Shown here piece after piece: positions 25,935 to 34,946 of a stretch of DNA of 55,107 bases. The translations under genes and the position numbers were made by a program. The notes below the pieces were generated by a model. It searched no databases and was not told the origin of the DNA. It saw only the letters and a list, made by a program, of their open reading frames with translations. How positions within the stretch are numbered: position 1 is the stretch's first letter; every line of letters begins with the position of its first letter. The stretch is taken from the NCBI GenBank assembly GCA_900661335.1, contig CAACVY010000008.1, positions 1-55,107 of the forward strand. Reading direction: 5' to 3'. Source of the DNA: an uncultured bacterium. Its GTDB lineage: Bacteria > Verrucomicrobiota > Kiritimatiellia > PWTM01.

Positions 25935-27335
25935 TCATCGCGCACGTTCGCGCACGTCCGTTCGAGCAGCTCGAGCGGCCCGCACGAGCACTAGTCGGCC
26001 CTGCTGAGCGAAATCAATGGCCTCGGCCAAAATTCGCGCCGCTTCCTGGGGCGCGTGGAAGCCCATCGAGTTTTCCGAACTGATGAAATCCACTCGCCAC
26101 TGAGCTTGGCGTTGGAACGCTCGAGCGCGCTCGATGGCGTCCTCAGGTACCCCCCGAGCTTGCGCCTCGCCGATTTCTTGGATGAGCTCCGCCACGGTAT
26201 CCATCGCACGGTCCAACAGCTGACGGGTCCGGGTTTGGATCGCCTCAACTCGTTGACGCATTTCATCCTCATCCACGTGGTGGCAAGTCAGACACGCGCG
26301 CCGAATGTTGAGAACTGGACTGCGGATGTGATGGTCCGAAATTTTCATCGCCCCATCTCGCTTATACGGCATGTGGCAATCGGCGCAGGCAACACCACTT
26401 CGGGCGTGGATGCCCTGGTTCCAGAGCTCATACTCGGGGTGCTGGGCTTTGAGCACCTTTGCGGTGCTGATCGCGTGGGTCCAATCAGCGTAGTTCATGG
26501 CGTCGTAGTACGCTTCGATGTCCTCAACTTTCAGACCGCGATGCCAGGGGAAGGTCACAAGCTTTTCAGCGCCCTTGAAGTAGTACTCTACATGGCACTG
26601 CGCACAGACCATGGAGCGCATCTCTTGCCGCGAAGCTTCACGGTTGGGGTCATAGGTTCCCTTGCGCCCGGCGGCGCGCCAGCGCTCGATGCTAGGAGCT
26701 GAAGGGACCGGCGCGTCGGACGCGGCCAGGACCGCAATGCCTGCCAAGAAGCCTGGCCGGGAAATGCGAAGGGCCATGGTCTTCGGGTCATGGCAGTCCA
26801 CGCAGGTCACAGGGTGTTGGACCAAGTCCCAGGCCTGGGTTAAGGGCATTCGACAGACATTGGTGAATCCGACCCACAGATCCCCTTGTCCCTGAGTGCG
26901 GTATACGTGGGCCATGCCCCCCGCGTGGCAGTGAAGGCATGCTCCAGGCTGGTTGAACTGCTGCGTGCGCAAGCTGAGTTTTTGGTCGGCGAGCGAATAC
27001 ATATGACCACGTTCCTCACGGTAGTCCACGCCGAACGGATAACCCGCATAGATGGTTCGAAGTTGCGGATGGGCGTCGAGGTGGGAGAAGGCCTCGCTAC
27101 CGCCGTACCGGGTTCGGTTGGTGTCACTCGTACGGAGCCAACCGTCGTATTCCCGAGGAAAGTTGCGGCCCCATACCGCCGCATCCAGCACGCTCTCATC
27201 AAGCTCGACGAGCCGAACAAACCTGTCCCGCGCTTCCAGTTTCCGCTGTTGGATATTGACCAGCAACGCGGTGAGGCCGGCCGTGGCCGCCGCAGTGACC
27301 ACCACGATCAGAAAATGAACGCCCCACTTTTTCAT
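25935..27335 (-). CDS. nrfA: Cytochrome c nitrite reductase catalytic subunit, five-CxxCH form
   Basis: NrfA reduces nitrite to ammonium with six electrons on the outer face of the membrane. The 466-residue protein has an N-terminal hydrophobic anchor or signal (VHFLIVVVTAAATAGLTALLV) and five heme motifs: CLHCH 133-137, CVDCH 178-182, CAQCH 244-248, CADCH 317-321 and CLTCH 348-352. The first corresponds to the catalytic heme, which in E. coli is CxxCK; here it is CxxCH. HVEYYF (active-site Tyr) and LKAQHPEYE (Lys and His) are conserved. It follows nrfH after a 12-bp gap, forming the usual nrfHA pair. Respiratory ammonification or nitrite detoxification is the likely role. Confidence 0.95.
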   Translation of the reverse strand: MKKWGVHFLIVVVTAAATAGLTALLVNIQQRKLEARDRFVRLVELDESVLDAAVWGRNFPREYDGWLRTSDTNRTRYGGSEAFSHLDAHPQLRTIYAGYPFGVDYREERGHMYSLADQKLSLRTQQFNQPGACLHCHAGGMAHVYRTQGQGDLWVGFTNVCRMPLTQAWDLVQHPVTCVDCHDPKTMALRISRPGFLAGIAVLAASDAPVPSAPSIERWRAAGRKGTYDPNREASRQEMRSMVCAQCHVEYYFKGAEKLVTFPWHRGLKVEDIEAYYDAMNYADWTHAISTAKVLKAQHPEYELWNQGIHARSGVACADCHMPYKRDGAMKISDHHIRSPVLNIRRACLTCHHVDEDEMRQRVEAIQTRTRQLLDRAMDTVAELIQEIGEAQARGVPEDAIERARAFQRQAQWRVDFISSENSMGFHAPQEAARILAEAIDFAQQGRLVLVRAARAARTDVRERAR

Positions 27336-27347
27336 CGCGAACCTCCA

Positions 27348-27830
27348 TCAATCCAGTTCAAAATGACCGGCGGACCGATGACACGTCGTGCATCGCGCCG
27401 ATCCAAGTTCCACTTCCGCGTGGCCTGCGATCGGACCCGTCATATCGCGGTGACAACGAATACAGTTATGTTGAAGCTGCACCAGGTTGACCGGCCGAAT
27501 GCGGATCGGCTCCGGGAACGTCCCCAAGGTGAACGCCTTCGAATGATTCCACCCGTTGTAGGCCTTCATGGCGTACTTGGACAGGACATCATGAGGCAGG
27601 TGACAGTCGTTGCACGTCGCGACTGCATGGTGGCTGCTCTTGATCCAAGAGTCGTACTGGTCACGCATGATATGGCAGTTGACGCACGCTCGCGGGTCGT
27701 TACTGAGGTAAGAGAGGCCCTCCGCATACCGAAACGTAAAGCCACCCACCCCTGCGAAGACGCCCAGGCAAACCGAAATCCACACGCCTGGTGTGCGGGC
27801 GATCACTGGCGGTCGGGACGGTGTACACAT
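27348..27830 (-). CDS. nrfH: NrfH membrane-anchored tetraheme quinol dehydrogenase
   Basis: The 160-residue NapC/NirT-type protein has one N-terminal membrane helix (VWISVCLGVFAGVGGFTF) and four CxxCH motifs (CVNCH, CNDCH, CIRCH, CTTCH). It also has the family's NDPRACVNCHIM and LPHDVLSKY segments. It passes electrons from menaquinol to NrfA. I chose the ATG at 27830. A TTG at 27854 is in frame but lies inside the predicted promoter. No cytochrome c maturation genes are in the window. Confidence 0.93.
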   Translation of the reverse strand: MCTPSRPPVIARTPGVWISVCLGVFAGVGGFTFRYAEGLSYLSNDPRACVNCHIMRDQYDSWIKSSHHAVATCNDCHLPHDVLSKYAMKAYNGWNHSKAFTLGTFPEPIRIRPVNLVQLQHNCIRCHRDMTGPIAGHAEVELGSARCTTCHRSAGHFELD

Positions 27831-27843
27831 CGACGGCGCGTAC

Positions 27844-27873
27844 ACTGTAGCCAAACATTCGGCGATCCGTCAA
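27844..27873 (-). promoter_or_regulatory. Possible nrfHA promoter
   Basis: On the minus strand TTGACG (27873-27868) and TACAGT (27849-27844) are separated by 18 bp. Transcription would begin only about 7 nt before the ATG at 27830, implying an almost leaderless message. Confidence 0.4.
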
Positions 27874-27960
27874 CCGAACGAGAGAGCCGAGGGCGCCGTA
27901 GAAGGTGAGCCAATCGGGACATAGCAGAACAGCGCGGCGGGCTCTTGTGTCTTACCCCAA

Positions 27961-27985
27961 TCCCCGCCTTGGCGGGGACGTTTTT
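27961..27985 (+). terminator. Orphan terminator-like hairpin with T tract
   Basis: TCCCCGCC and GGCGGGGA form a perfect 8-bp stem around TT, followed by CG and TTTTT on the plus strand. The nearest upstream plus-strand gene ends at 25508, so there is no obvious transcript to stop. It may block antisense transcription into nrfHA's far side or be a remnant. Confidence 0.55.
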
Positions 27986-28071
27986 CCGTGCTGTGTTTCG
28001 GAACACAACTGGAAAACTCCGAATTTCGCCCCCCCCACGCGCTGGACGCGGGAAACTCGTGCGTTGTCGTA

Positions 28072-28214
28072 TGGACACCAACATGAGAACTCGGTCTGTC
28101 GGTGTCGTCGTTCGACTGGACTCAACTGCAAGATTCCCCAAGCTGACTACCATCGAAGGGTTTTTTCGGCAGCTGCCTGACGAGGAGTTGCGGATCGCTT
28201 TGAAGAAGGGGTGA
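28072..28214 (+). CDS. Doubtful 47-codon frame
   Basis: The frame begins MDTNMRTRSV and ends GFFRQLPDEELRIALKKG. The C-terminal part has coding-like composition, but no ribosome binding site, family or neighbour supports it. It may be the tail of a broken gene. Confidence 0.2.
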
Positions 28215-28724
28215 GCCCGCGGCAGAAACGACTTCCTTGGAGGACTGGGTAGACCACAACACGAAGTGGAACGGAGATCTTGTCGAAGAAGAGGCCACAC
28301 GAGACGGAGGGCCGATTCACGAAAGGATTTTAAGGGCAAATTGCCCCGGACGGCTTCGGAGCTTATTGAGGGGAGATTCTAGGCGGCCCGTACGCGCGGT
28401 GTCGGCGTCAGAAGAGTCCGTCTTGAGTGTTCTTCGCCGTCATCTTTTCGCTTTACAGCGCAAACCGCTCAAGGAGGCGACACATCCGTGTTCGTTGAAT
28501 GATTTCGTTGAATGAGCCGGTGTGGATTAGAGTCGCGAGTGCTGGATCGAAACCGTTCAATTCTAACTTTGAACCAAGATCACGTAGTCCGACTCGGATC
28601 GTCCCTACCTCATCCGGTTCGTGCCCCCAAATCTGCTGATGCATCCAGGTCCAAGGAAGTCAACCAAGACTTGCGAAGCGGAGAATCCGTGGCAACCTAT
28701 GGATGTGCACGAGGTGTAGGTGCC

Positions 28725-30116
28725 ATGAAGCGAACTCTTACCGTCGCAGCCGCTGTGGTGATCATTCTTGCTCTCGCGATTCCGCTGATCAATTTGCTAG
28801 TTCCGGTTCCTGTCCCGGATCAGTTTCATTCAATTCCCACAAGCTCTTCCCTGATGGCTCAGGTGAAAGAAATCTTCGGCGCGAAATGCGCGATGTGCCA
28901 CATGGAAAACCCCGGCGTGCCGTTTTATGCACGGCTGCCCGTTGCGTCCACCTTGATCGAGCGCGATGTCCGCGCAGGTACGGCGATGTGGAATGCAGCA
29001 GAGTTACTCCGCAAGGGCGGTCGCGATCCGGTCGCCCTGGGGAAGCTGGAACAATCCGTCGAGCTGGGGACCATGCCGATCTTCCAATACCTGCTTCTGC
29101 ACTGGAACGCACGACTCACGCCGCAGGAACGAGCGGCCGTCCTGGCTTGGGTCCAGGAAGTCCGCACACAGTCGCTCTTCCGCGGACTAGCGGCCGGCCA
29201 GTGGGCGACGTTCCCTGTTCAGCCATTGCCGCCGCGATGGGTGGAGCCTCTCGACGAGCGCAAAGTGGAGCTCGGACGACGACTCTACCACGACAAGCGC
29301 CTCTCCACCGACGACACCATCTCCTGCGCAAGCTGCCACGAGCTGACGAAAGGAGGAACCGATCAACGCCGGTTCTCCCTCGGAGTGCGTAACCAAGAGG
29401 GCGACATCAACGCGCCCACCGTCTTCAACGCCGTGTTCAACATCGCACAGTTCTGGGACGGCCGCGCCAAAGACCTGGCGGACCAAGCCGGCGGCCCGCC
29501 GTTGAACCCTGTGGAGATGGCCTCGTCCTGGCCGGAGATCCTTGGCAAATTGGGCAAGGACGCCGAGCTGACGGCGTTGTACCGCGAAGTCTACGGCGTG
29601 GAGGCTTGGGAACCGTTGAAGATCCAAGATGCGATTGCCGAGTTCGAGAAAACTCTCGTCACGCCCGATTCACCGGTGGATCGCTACTTGAAAGGCGACA
29701 CCACGGCGCTGACGGAGCAAGAAGCGCGCGGCCTTCGACTCTTCAAAGAGCACAGCTGCGCGACATGCCATACCGGGGAATCCATGGGCGGGCAGTCGTT
29801 TGAGAAGCCTCACGATCCGGCCGCGTTCTTTGCAGCCTTAGGCCGCGCTCCAGGTAAGCCCGACTATGGACGCTTCAACGTGACCAGCAACGAGGCCGAC
29901 CGATTCAAGATGAAGGTGCCGAACCTTCGAAACCTTGCCCTTACCTTCCCCTATCTGCACGACGGTTCCCAAACCAACCTCAAGGACGTGGTGCGCTTGA
30001 TGCATGACCACTTCGTGCCTCCGCTTAATCGGCGTCCGATGTCCGACGCGGACGCGGAGGCCATCGCCGCCATGCTCTTGAAGAACACCGGTACGCTGGA
30101 CGGAAAGCCGCTTTGA
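28725..30116 (+). CDS. Triheme cytochrome c peroxidase/MauG-family protein
   Basis: The 463-residue exported protein has an N-terminal hydrophobic segment (VAAAVVIILALAIPLINLLV). A small heme-binding domain follows (CAMCH at 55-59, after a LMAQVKEIF lead). The di-heme CcpA/MauG module comes last, with CASCH 201-205 and CATCH 345-349, FSLGVRNQEGDINAPTVFN and NLRNLALTFPYLHDG. It would reduce hydrogen peroxide or oxidise an unknown protein in the periplasm. The N-terminal heme domain is as in Bacteroidota-type peroxidases. The ATG at 28725 has GAGGTGTAGG upstream, and earlier in-frame codons give a non-signal-like N-terminus. With NrfHA 0.9 kb away, this is a small region of heme electron transfer. 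Confidence 0.9.
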   Translation: MKRTLTVAAAVVIILALAIPLINLLVPVPVPDQFHSIPTSSSLMAQVKEIFGAKCAMCHMENPGVPFYARLPVASTLIERDVRAGTAMWNAAELLRKGGRDPVALGKLEQSVELGTMPIFQYLLLHWNARLTPQERAAVLAWVQEVRTQSLFRGLAAGQWATFPVQPLPPRWVEPLDERKVELGRRLYHDKRLSTDDTISCASCHELTKGGTDQRRFSLGVRNQEGDINAPTVFNAVFNIAQFWDGRAKDLADQAGGPPLNPVEMASSWPEILGKLGKDAELTALYREVYGVEAWEPLKIQDAIAEFEKTLVTPDSPVDRYLKGDTTALTEQEARGLRLFKEHSCATCHTGESMGGQSFEKPHDPAAFFAALGRAPGKPDYGRFNVTSNEADRFKMKVPNLRNLALTFPYLHDGSQTNLKDVVRLMHDHFVPPLNRRPMSDADAEAIAAMLLKNTGTLDGKPL

Positions 30117-30351
30117 GGGAGTTTCCACTCGGCGGCCGGGTGTCCGACCGAGCACATGGGCGTGGGGGGGGTGGTTGATCTATGGACGAGGTGAATCCAC
30201 TCCGAACGGTTGACATGTGTGCAAGTTCAAGGCCGCACAGAAACGTCGGTGATCGGCCGGCTGTTGCCCGTGCACCACGGCACCACGGGAAACCACTGAA
30301 CCGACCTCTGCGCAGTGCGTTGGCCTGGGGCTGAGACACCGAAGTTCGGCG

Positions 30352-32265
30352 TCAGCGTTCGAAGTAGGTATAGCCCCGCAGCCCGCTTTCGTACGCATCC
30401 ATGATCTGGCGTCGGTCTTGAGGTGAGATCAACCCAAGTCGCACCGCTTGTTCCGCTTTGCCTCGGACTCGCTCCACGAGTTCCACGGGGTTGTACTCCA
30501 CATAGGACAGCACATCGGCCACCGTGTCGCCGTCGAATTCGCGCACGTACTCCACTTGGCCAGATTCGGATACGCGGATGTTGGCCACATTAGTGTCGCC
30601 GAACAGGTTGTGGAGATCGCCTAGCGTCTCCTGATAGGCGCCGGTGAGAAATACTCCCAAGATGTAGTCCCGGCCGTCCGGGTCATGCAAACGGAGGACC
30701 GGGCTGATGTCTTGCATGTCCACGAACCGAGTGATTTTGCCATCGCAGTCGCACGTAATGTCGGAAATCGTGCCCAGGCGAGACGGGTACTCGTCGAGAC
30801 GGTGGATGGGCATGATCGGGAACACTTGATCGATGGCCCAGACGTCTGGCAACGACTGAAACACACTAAAGTTGCCATGGTAGACGTCGGCGAGTGCTGC
30901 AGAAATCCCCCGCAGTTCCTCTGGGACACGTTTGGTGTCGGCGAGCAGTTCGTTGATGCGCACCATGATGGCCCAGAACCACCGATCCGCCAATGCGCGA
31001 CAACGCAGGTCGGTAAGGCCGTGATCGAACTGCGCGCGGATCTCATCGCGGTAGTAGACGGCGTCGTGGAAGCTCTCTTGGAGGTTTTTCAGGTTGAGTG
31101 ATCGCCATACTTCGTACAGGCGTCCTAGGGCCTCGGGCGCACGCTCGGGCAGTTGTTCGGGTGGTGGCGTACGCTCGAACCGCGTCACTCCCAGCACGTT
31201 GAACAGAAGCACCGAGTGATGCGCCACGATGGCACGGCCGGATTCGCTCACAATGATGGGATGCTCAATCCCACTTTCCTCCATGTATGAGGCGATCCAC
31301 TCGACGATATCGGTGGCGTACTCCTGCAACGTGTAGTTGCTGCTGCAGGAATAGTTGGTGTGCGATCCGTCGTAGTCCACGGCCAAACCGCCACCCACAT
31401 TGAAGTACCCCATCGGCGCGCCCTCCTGTACGAGGCCGATGTAGATGCGGGCCGCTTCGCGGCAGGCGTCCTGGAACGTGCGGATGTTCGGCACTTGAGA
31501 GCCGATATGGAAGTGAAGCATCCGCAACATATCCAGCGCACCGCGCGCCCGCAGACGGTCCACCACGTCCACAATCTGCGAGACGGTTAGACCATACATG
31601 CCTCGGTCCCCGCTGGACTCGCTCCAATGCCCCGTGCCACGAGTCGTGAGTTTGCACCGCACGCCCAGACACGGACGTACTCCCATGCGCTCAGAACGAT
31701 CGAGAATCAGCTCGAGCTCCTCCGGCATGTCGAGCACCAGGACCGGCTTAAGGCCCATGCGAAGTCCATACAGCGCCAGATCGACGAACTCTTCGTCTTT
31801 GTAGCCATTGCACACCAGAAGGGCCTCGGGATCGTCCTGGTAGGCCAGCACCGCGATCAGTTCCGCCTTGCTGCCCACCTCGAACCCGAAATGATAGGGC
31901 CGGCCGAACTCCGCGATGCGCTCGATCACCTGTTGCTGTTGGTTCACCTTGACGGGGTACACCCCCCGATAGACGCCGCGGTAGCCGGCCTCCCGAATCG
32001 CCGCCTGGAAACTCTCGTTGAGCAGTGCGATCCGAGAGCGGAGAATGTCCTCGAACCGCAGCAACACCGGCAGCGACAGCCCGCGATCGCGCAGCCCCGC
32101 CACGATGCTCATCAAACTCACCGCCACCGCATCCGGTCGACGACTCGGCCGCACCACCACCTCTCCGTTAGGCGCGATGTCGAAGTACCCACGCCCCCAA
32201 CTGCGGATCCCATAGAGCTCCGCGGACTGTTCCACCGTCCAACGCTGCAACAACTCAGTTTTCAT
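30352..32265 (-). CDS. speA: Biosynthetic arginine decarboxylase
   Basis: SpeA converts arginine to agmatine with PLP, the first step of a polyamine route. The 637-residue length and landmarks are classic: SAELYGIRSWGRGYFDI, the PLP-lysine VYPVKVNQQQ, GSKAELIAVLAY, LHFHIGSQ, FNVGGGLAVDYDG and the C-terminal SCDC-like loop replaced by SDITCDCDGK. The start ATG has GGGGTAGGA upstream. Neighbouring polyamine genes (agmatinase, agmatine deiminase) are absent. It lies downstream of the peptide ABC operon on the same strand but with a 629-bp gap, so it is probably independent. Confidence 0.95.
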   Translation of the reverse strand: MKTELLQRWTVEQSAELYGIRSWGRGYFDIAPNGEVVVRPSRRPDAVAVSLMSIVAGLRDRGLSLPVLLRFEDILRSRIALLNESFQAAIREAGYRGVYRGVYPVKVNQQQQVIERIAEFGRPYHFGFEVGSKAELIAVLAYQDDPEALLVCNGYKDEEFVDLALYGLRMGLKPVLVLDMPEELELILDRSERMGVRPCLGVRCKLTTRGTGHWSESSGDRGMYGLTVSQIVDVVDRLRARGALDMLRMLHFHIGSQVPNIRTFQDACREAARIYIGLVQEGAPMGYFNVGGGLAVDYDGSHTNYSCSSNYTLQEYATDIVEWIASYMEESGIEHPIIVSESGRAIVAHHSVLLFNVLGVTRFERTPPPEQLPERAPEALGRLYEVWRSLNLKNLQESFHDAVYYRDEIRAQFDHGLTDLRCRALADRWFWAIMVRINELLADTKRVPEELRGISAALADVYHGNFSVFQSLPDVWAIDQVFPIMPIHRLDEYPSRLGTISDITCDCDGKITRFVDMQDISPVLRLHDPDGRDYILGVFLTGAYQETLGDLHNLFGDTNVANIRVSESGQVEYVREFDGDTVADVLSYVEYNPVELVERVRGKAEQAVRLGLISPQDRRQIMDAYESGLRGYTYFER

Positions 32266-32894
32266 TCCTACCCCTGAAGGATTCGGGAGGTTGCCCGATC
32301 GAAATCCCGTTCGATGTGTCCGAGCTGGCCGCCTGTCGCGTAGGCTGAGTTAGGGAAATCCTCGGAGTCGAACCGGCGAACGGATGGCCCGCACATCGCC
32401 GCGTCAAAGTTCAACGCAACGGTCTGCACCAGCTGCACCGCTCCCATTCCGCGAAGGCTTCGCAGTGTTGTGCTCCAAGCCCCGTGGACTTGGAGCCAGG
32501 TCCGATCGCTTGGTTCTGTGATGTCCATCTCCTCCGACTGGCCAGTGGGATGGGTCTTATCACGTAGCGTTTTGTCCCACCCGGCCGGCCCATGCTCACC
32601 CGAGTACTCGCCGAGCAATCCTATCGAAGATCTCGTTACGCTTCAACGGAAGAACCGCTCGACCGCAACGCGACTCCGCCATCCACGACGTTGGAGGTTA
32701 CATTGTCCATTCTCAACGCCGCCTACAATTTCTCGCTGCCCGTGCCCCATCCTCACACTCGGACGCTCGTCCCGAGCACCGCACAATGCATCCGGCTCGC
32801 TGTTGACCGGCTTGAACTACATCGCGCCTGCCCATCCTCGTAGCTCCACGGTGCTCCGACCGTCAGTGTCTAGGAACTCGCAGTTTGCGTCCGT
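32266..32894. other. 629-bp gap upstream of speA
   Basis: No gene, tRNA or known riboswitch is recognisable. The region should contain the speA promoter and the end of the ABC operon transcript. Open frames here are in scattered phases with no ribosome binding sites. Confidence 0.4.
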
Positions 32895-34946
32895 TCATAG
32901 CCTCGACGACGCTACTTGTTCCACCGGCTCTTCGCGAATCTCGCGCCACCGCCAGCATCGTACCCGCTGGCCTGGGCCGACCTCGGTCCACTGCGGCGCC
33001 TCGTCTCGACAGCGGTCGCTCGCCCATGGGCAACGCGTATGGAAGCGACAGCCTGGGGGCGGCGCGATCGGCGAGGGGACTTCGCCGGGCAACACGAACC
33101 GCGAGTGCTGGTGGGAATCTAAGCGCGGCACGGCAGAGATCAGCGCCTTCGTGTACGGATGCTGCGGCGCGTTCAAGACCTGTTCGGTCGTGCCGGTCTC
33201 GACAAGTTCTCCGAGGTACATCACGGCCACGCGATGCGCCAAATACCGTACCACGCCCAGGTCGTGGGTGATAAAGAGATAGGAGAGACCCAATTCGTCC
33301 TGTAGATCGCGTAACAAATTGAGGATCTGGGCCTGCACGCTGACATCGAGCGAGGAGGTCGCCTCGTCGCACACAATCAGTTCGGGCTCCACCGCCAGTG
33401 CGCGGGCGATGGCCACTCGTTGCCGTTGGCCACCCGAAAGCTCGTGGGGATAGCGGCCCAGCAGTTCCCGCCGTAGCCCGACTCGTTCCAACAGGCGTTC
33501 CGCACGCGCTCGCCGCTCCGCCGTGTCGCGACCAATCCGATGAGTCTCGAGGGCTTCCACAATGGCGTCTCCGACGGTTTGACGTGGATCGAGGCTGGAG
33601 AATGGGTCTTGAAACACGATTTGCATTCGCCGCCGTCCGAACGCCAACTCGCGACGAGAACGGCCCACGAGCTCCCGACCATCGAGCTGAATCGAGCCGG
33701 TGGTTACGGGGACCAAGCCGAGCAACGCGCGAGCGACGGTGCTTTTGCCGCAGCCGGATTCCCCCACCAGCGCCAGGGTCTCTGCGGGCATCAGTTCCAA
33801 ATCCACGCCGTCCACGGCCCGAACCATCTTGCGGCGTCGCCACGGGAATGAAGTGCGAACGGCAAAATGAACGCGAAGGTTCGAGACCACCAGCCGCGGA
33901 CATGCGTGCGGTACGTGGACCCGGTCGTGCGTTGTTCCTGCGGACATCCGATCGAGCTCGCCCGCACGCCAACAGGCGACCCAGTGGTCGGGAGCGAGCG
34001 AAGCCCACGGTGGCATCTCTGAACGACATGTCGCAGTGGCCAACGGGCATCGATCTGCAAACCTACAGCCCGCCGGAACGTTCCACGGAGCCGGTGGTGC
34101 TCCCTCGATGGCTGGGAGGCGTTGACGAGGACGTACCTGAGCCGGGATGGCCCGAAGCAACAGCCGCGAGTACGGGTGCGCGGCGGCGGCATAGAACCTG
34201 CTTCGACTCGCGGCCTCCACAACTCGCCCCGCGTAGAGGACCGCCACCGTATCGGCATGATGGTAGACCAGCGCCAAATCGTGGGTGATCAACCAGATTG
34301 CCATCCGACGCTGATCGGCCAGCCGGTGGAGAAGCTCGAACATCTGCGCTTGAACCGTGACGTCTAGGGCGGTCGTGGGTTCGTCGGCGATCAACACGTC
34401 CGGTTCGCCGGCCAGCGTCATGGCGATGAGAACTCTCTGGCGCATGCCGCCAGAAAGCTCGTGCGGATACTGTTGGGCCCGAGCCTTCGGATCTGGGAGG
34501 CCGACTAGATCGAGTAATTCCAGCACGCGCCGGCGCGCAGCGTCGCCGCGGAGCGACTGATGAATTTCGACCGCCTCGAGCACCTGTGCGCCAATCGTCC
34601 GAACGGGGTTGAGCGCGGTCATCGGCTCTTGAAAGATCATGCCGAGTTTCCCTCCGCGAACCTGACGCATCTCGGATTCGGGCAGAGCCGTAAGCTCACG
34701 GCCCTCGAGGCGGACGGAACCGCGCACGATCCGGGCCGCGGGCGGGAGCAAGCGCATCACGGCCAAGGCGGTCAATGTCTTTCCACAGCCGGACTCGCCC
34801 ACGAGCGCAAACAATTCCCCGCGGCGGATCTGAAACCGGATGTCCTCGAGCACCGGCCATGCTCCTCGGCGCCCGACAAACTCGACGGTGAGGCCATCCA
34901 CATCGAGGACCACCGGGGCGGTCGCATGCGGTGGCATGGAGCTCAT
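32895..34946 (-). CDS. Fused DppD-DppF-type oligopeptide ABC ATPase
   Basis: The 683-residue protein contains two complete ATPase halves. Half 1 has VGESGCGKT, LSGGMRQRVLIAMTL, VLIADEPTTALD and LITHD. Half 2 (from about residue 345) has VGESGCGKS, LSGGQRQRVAIARAL, LIVCDEATSSLD and FITHD. Each ends with an Opp/Dpp C-terminal cysteine cluster (GCRFADRCPLATATC and GCRFHTRCPWASDRC), so both subunits are intact and merely joined. It energises peptide uptake with the permeases upstream. The ATG at 34946 overlaps the permease stop by ATGA. The same fusion occurs as GsiA-like proteins. It is the last gene of the four-gene operon. Confidence 0.93.
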   Translation of the reverse strand: MSSMPPHATAPVVLDVDGLTVEFVGRRGAWPVLEDIRFQIRRGELFALVGESGCGKTLTALAVMRLLPPAARIVRGSVRLEGRELTALPESEMRQVRGGKLGMIFQEPMTALNPVRTIGAQVLEAVEIHQSLRGDAARRRVLELLDLVGLPDPKARAQQYPHELSGGMRQRVLIAMTLAGEPDVLIADEPTTALDVTVQAQMFELLHRLADQRRMAIWLITHDLALVYHHADTVAVLYAGRVVEAASRSRFYAAAAHPYSRLLLRAIPAQVRPRQRLPAIEGAPPAPWNVPAGCRFADRCPLATATCRSEMPPWASLAPDHWVACWRAGELDRMSAGTTHDRVHVPHACPRLVVSNLRVHFAVRTSFPWRRRKMVRAVDGVDLELMPAETLALVGESGCGKSTVARALLGLVPVTTGSIQLDGRELVGRSRRELAFGRRRMQIVFQDPFSSLDPRQTVGDAIVEALETHRIGRDTAERRARAERLLERVGLRRELLGRYPHELSGGQRQRVAIARALAVEPELIVCDEATSSLDVSVQAQILNLLRDLQDELGLSYLFITHDLGVVRYLAHRVAVMYLGELVETGTTEQVLNAPQHPYTKALISAVPRLDSHQHSRFVLPGEVPSPIAPPPGCRFHTRCPWASDRCRDEAPQWTEVGPGQRVRCWRWREIREEPVEQVASSRL

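Larger units (their letters stand above)
27874..28724. other. 850-bp less GC-rich spacer between nrfH and the peroxidase gene
   Basis: By eye this spacer is more AT-rich than its neighbours. It contains an orphan terminator-like hairpin (27961-27978), one possible 47-codon frame (28072-28214) and a tandem 13-bp duplication TTCGTTGAATGA at 28491 and 28504. No complete gene is supported. Its base composition suggests decayed or acquired DNA. Confidence 0.45.

Noticed and set aside
25505-25945. 146-codon minus-strand frame between phosphomannomutase and nrfA
   Set aside because: It starts with a GTG without ribosome binding site, overlaps both neighbours' ends, and shows no family resemblance.
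32470-33282. 270-codon plus-strand frame over the speA-ABC gap
   Set aside because: It overlaps the ATPase fusion's 3' end antisense and has Ser/Arg/Pro-rich, non-coding-like composition.
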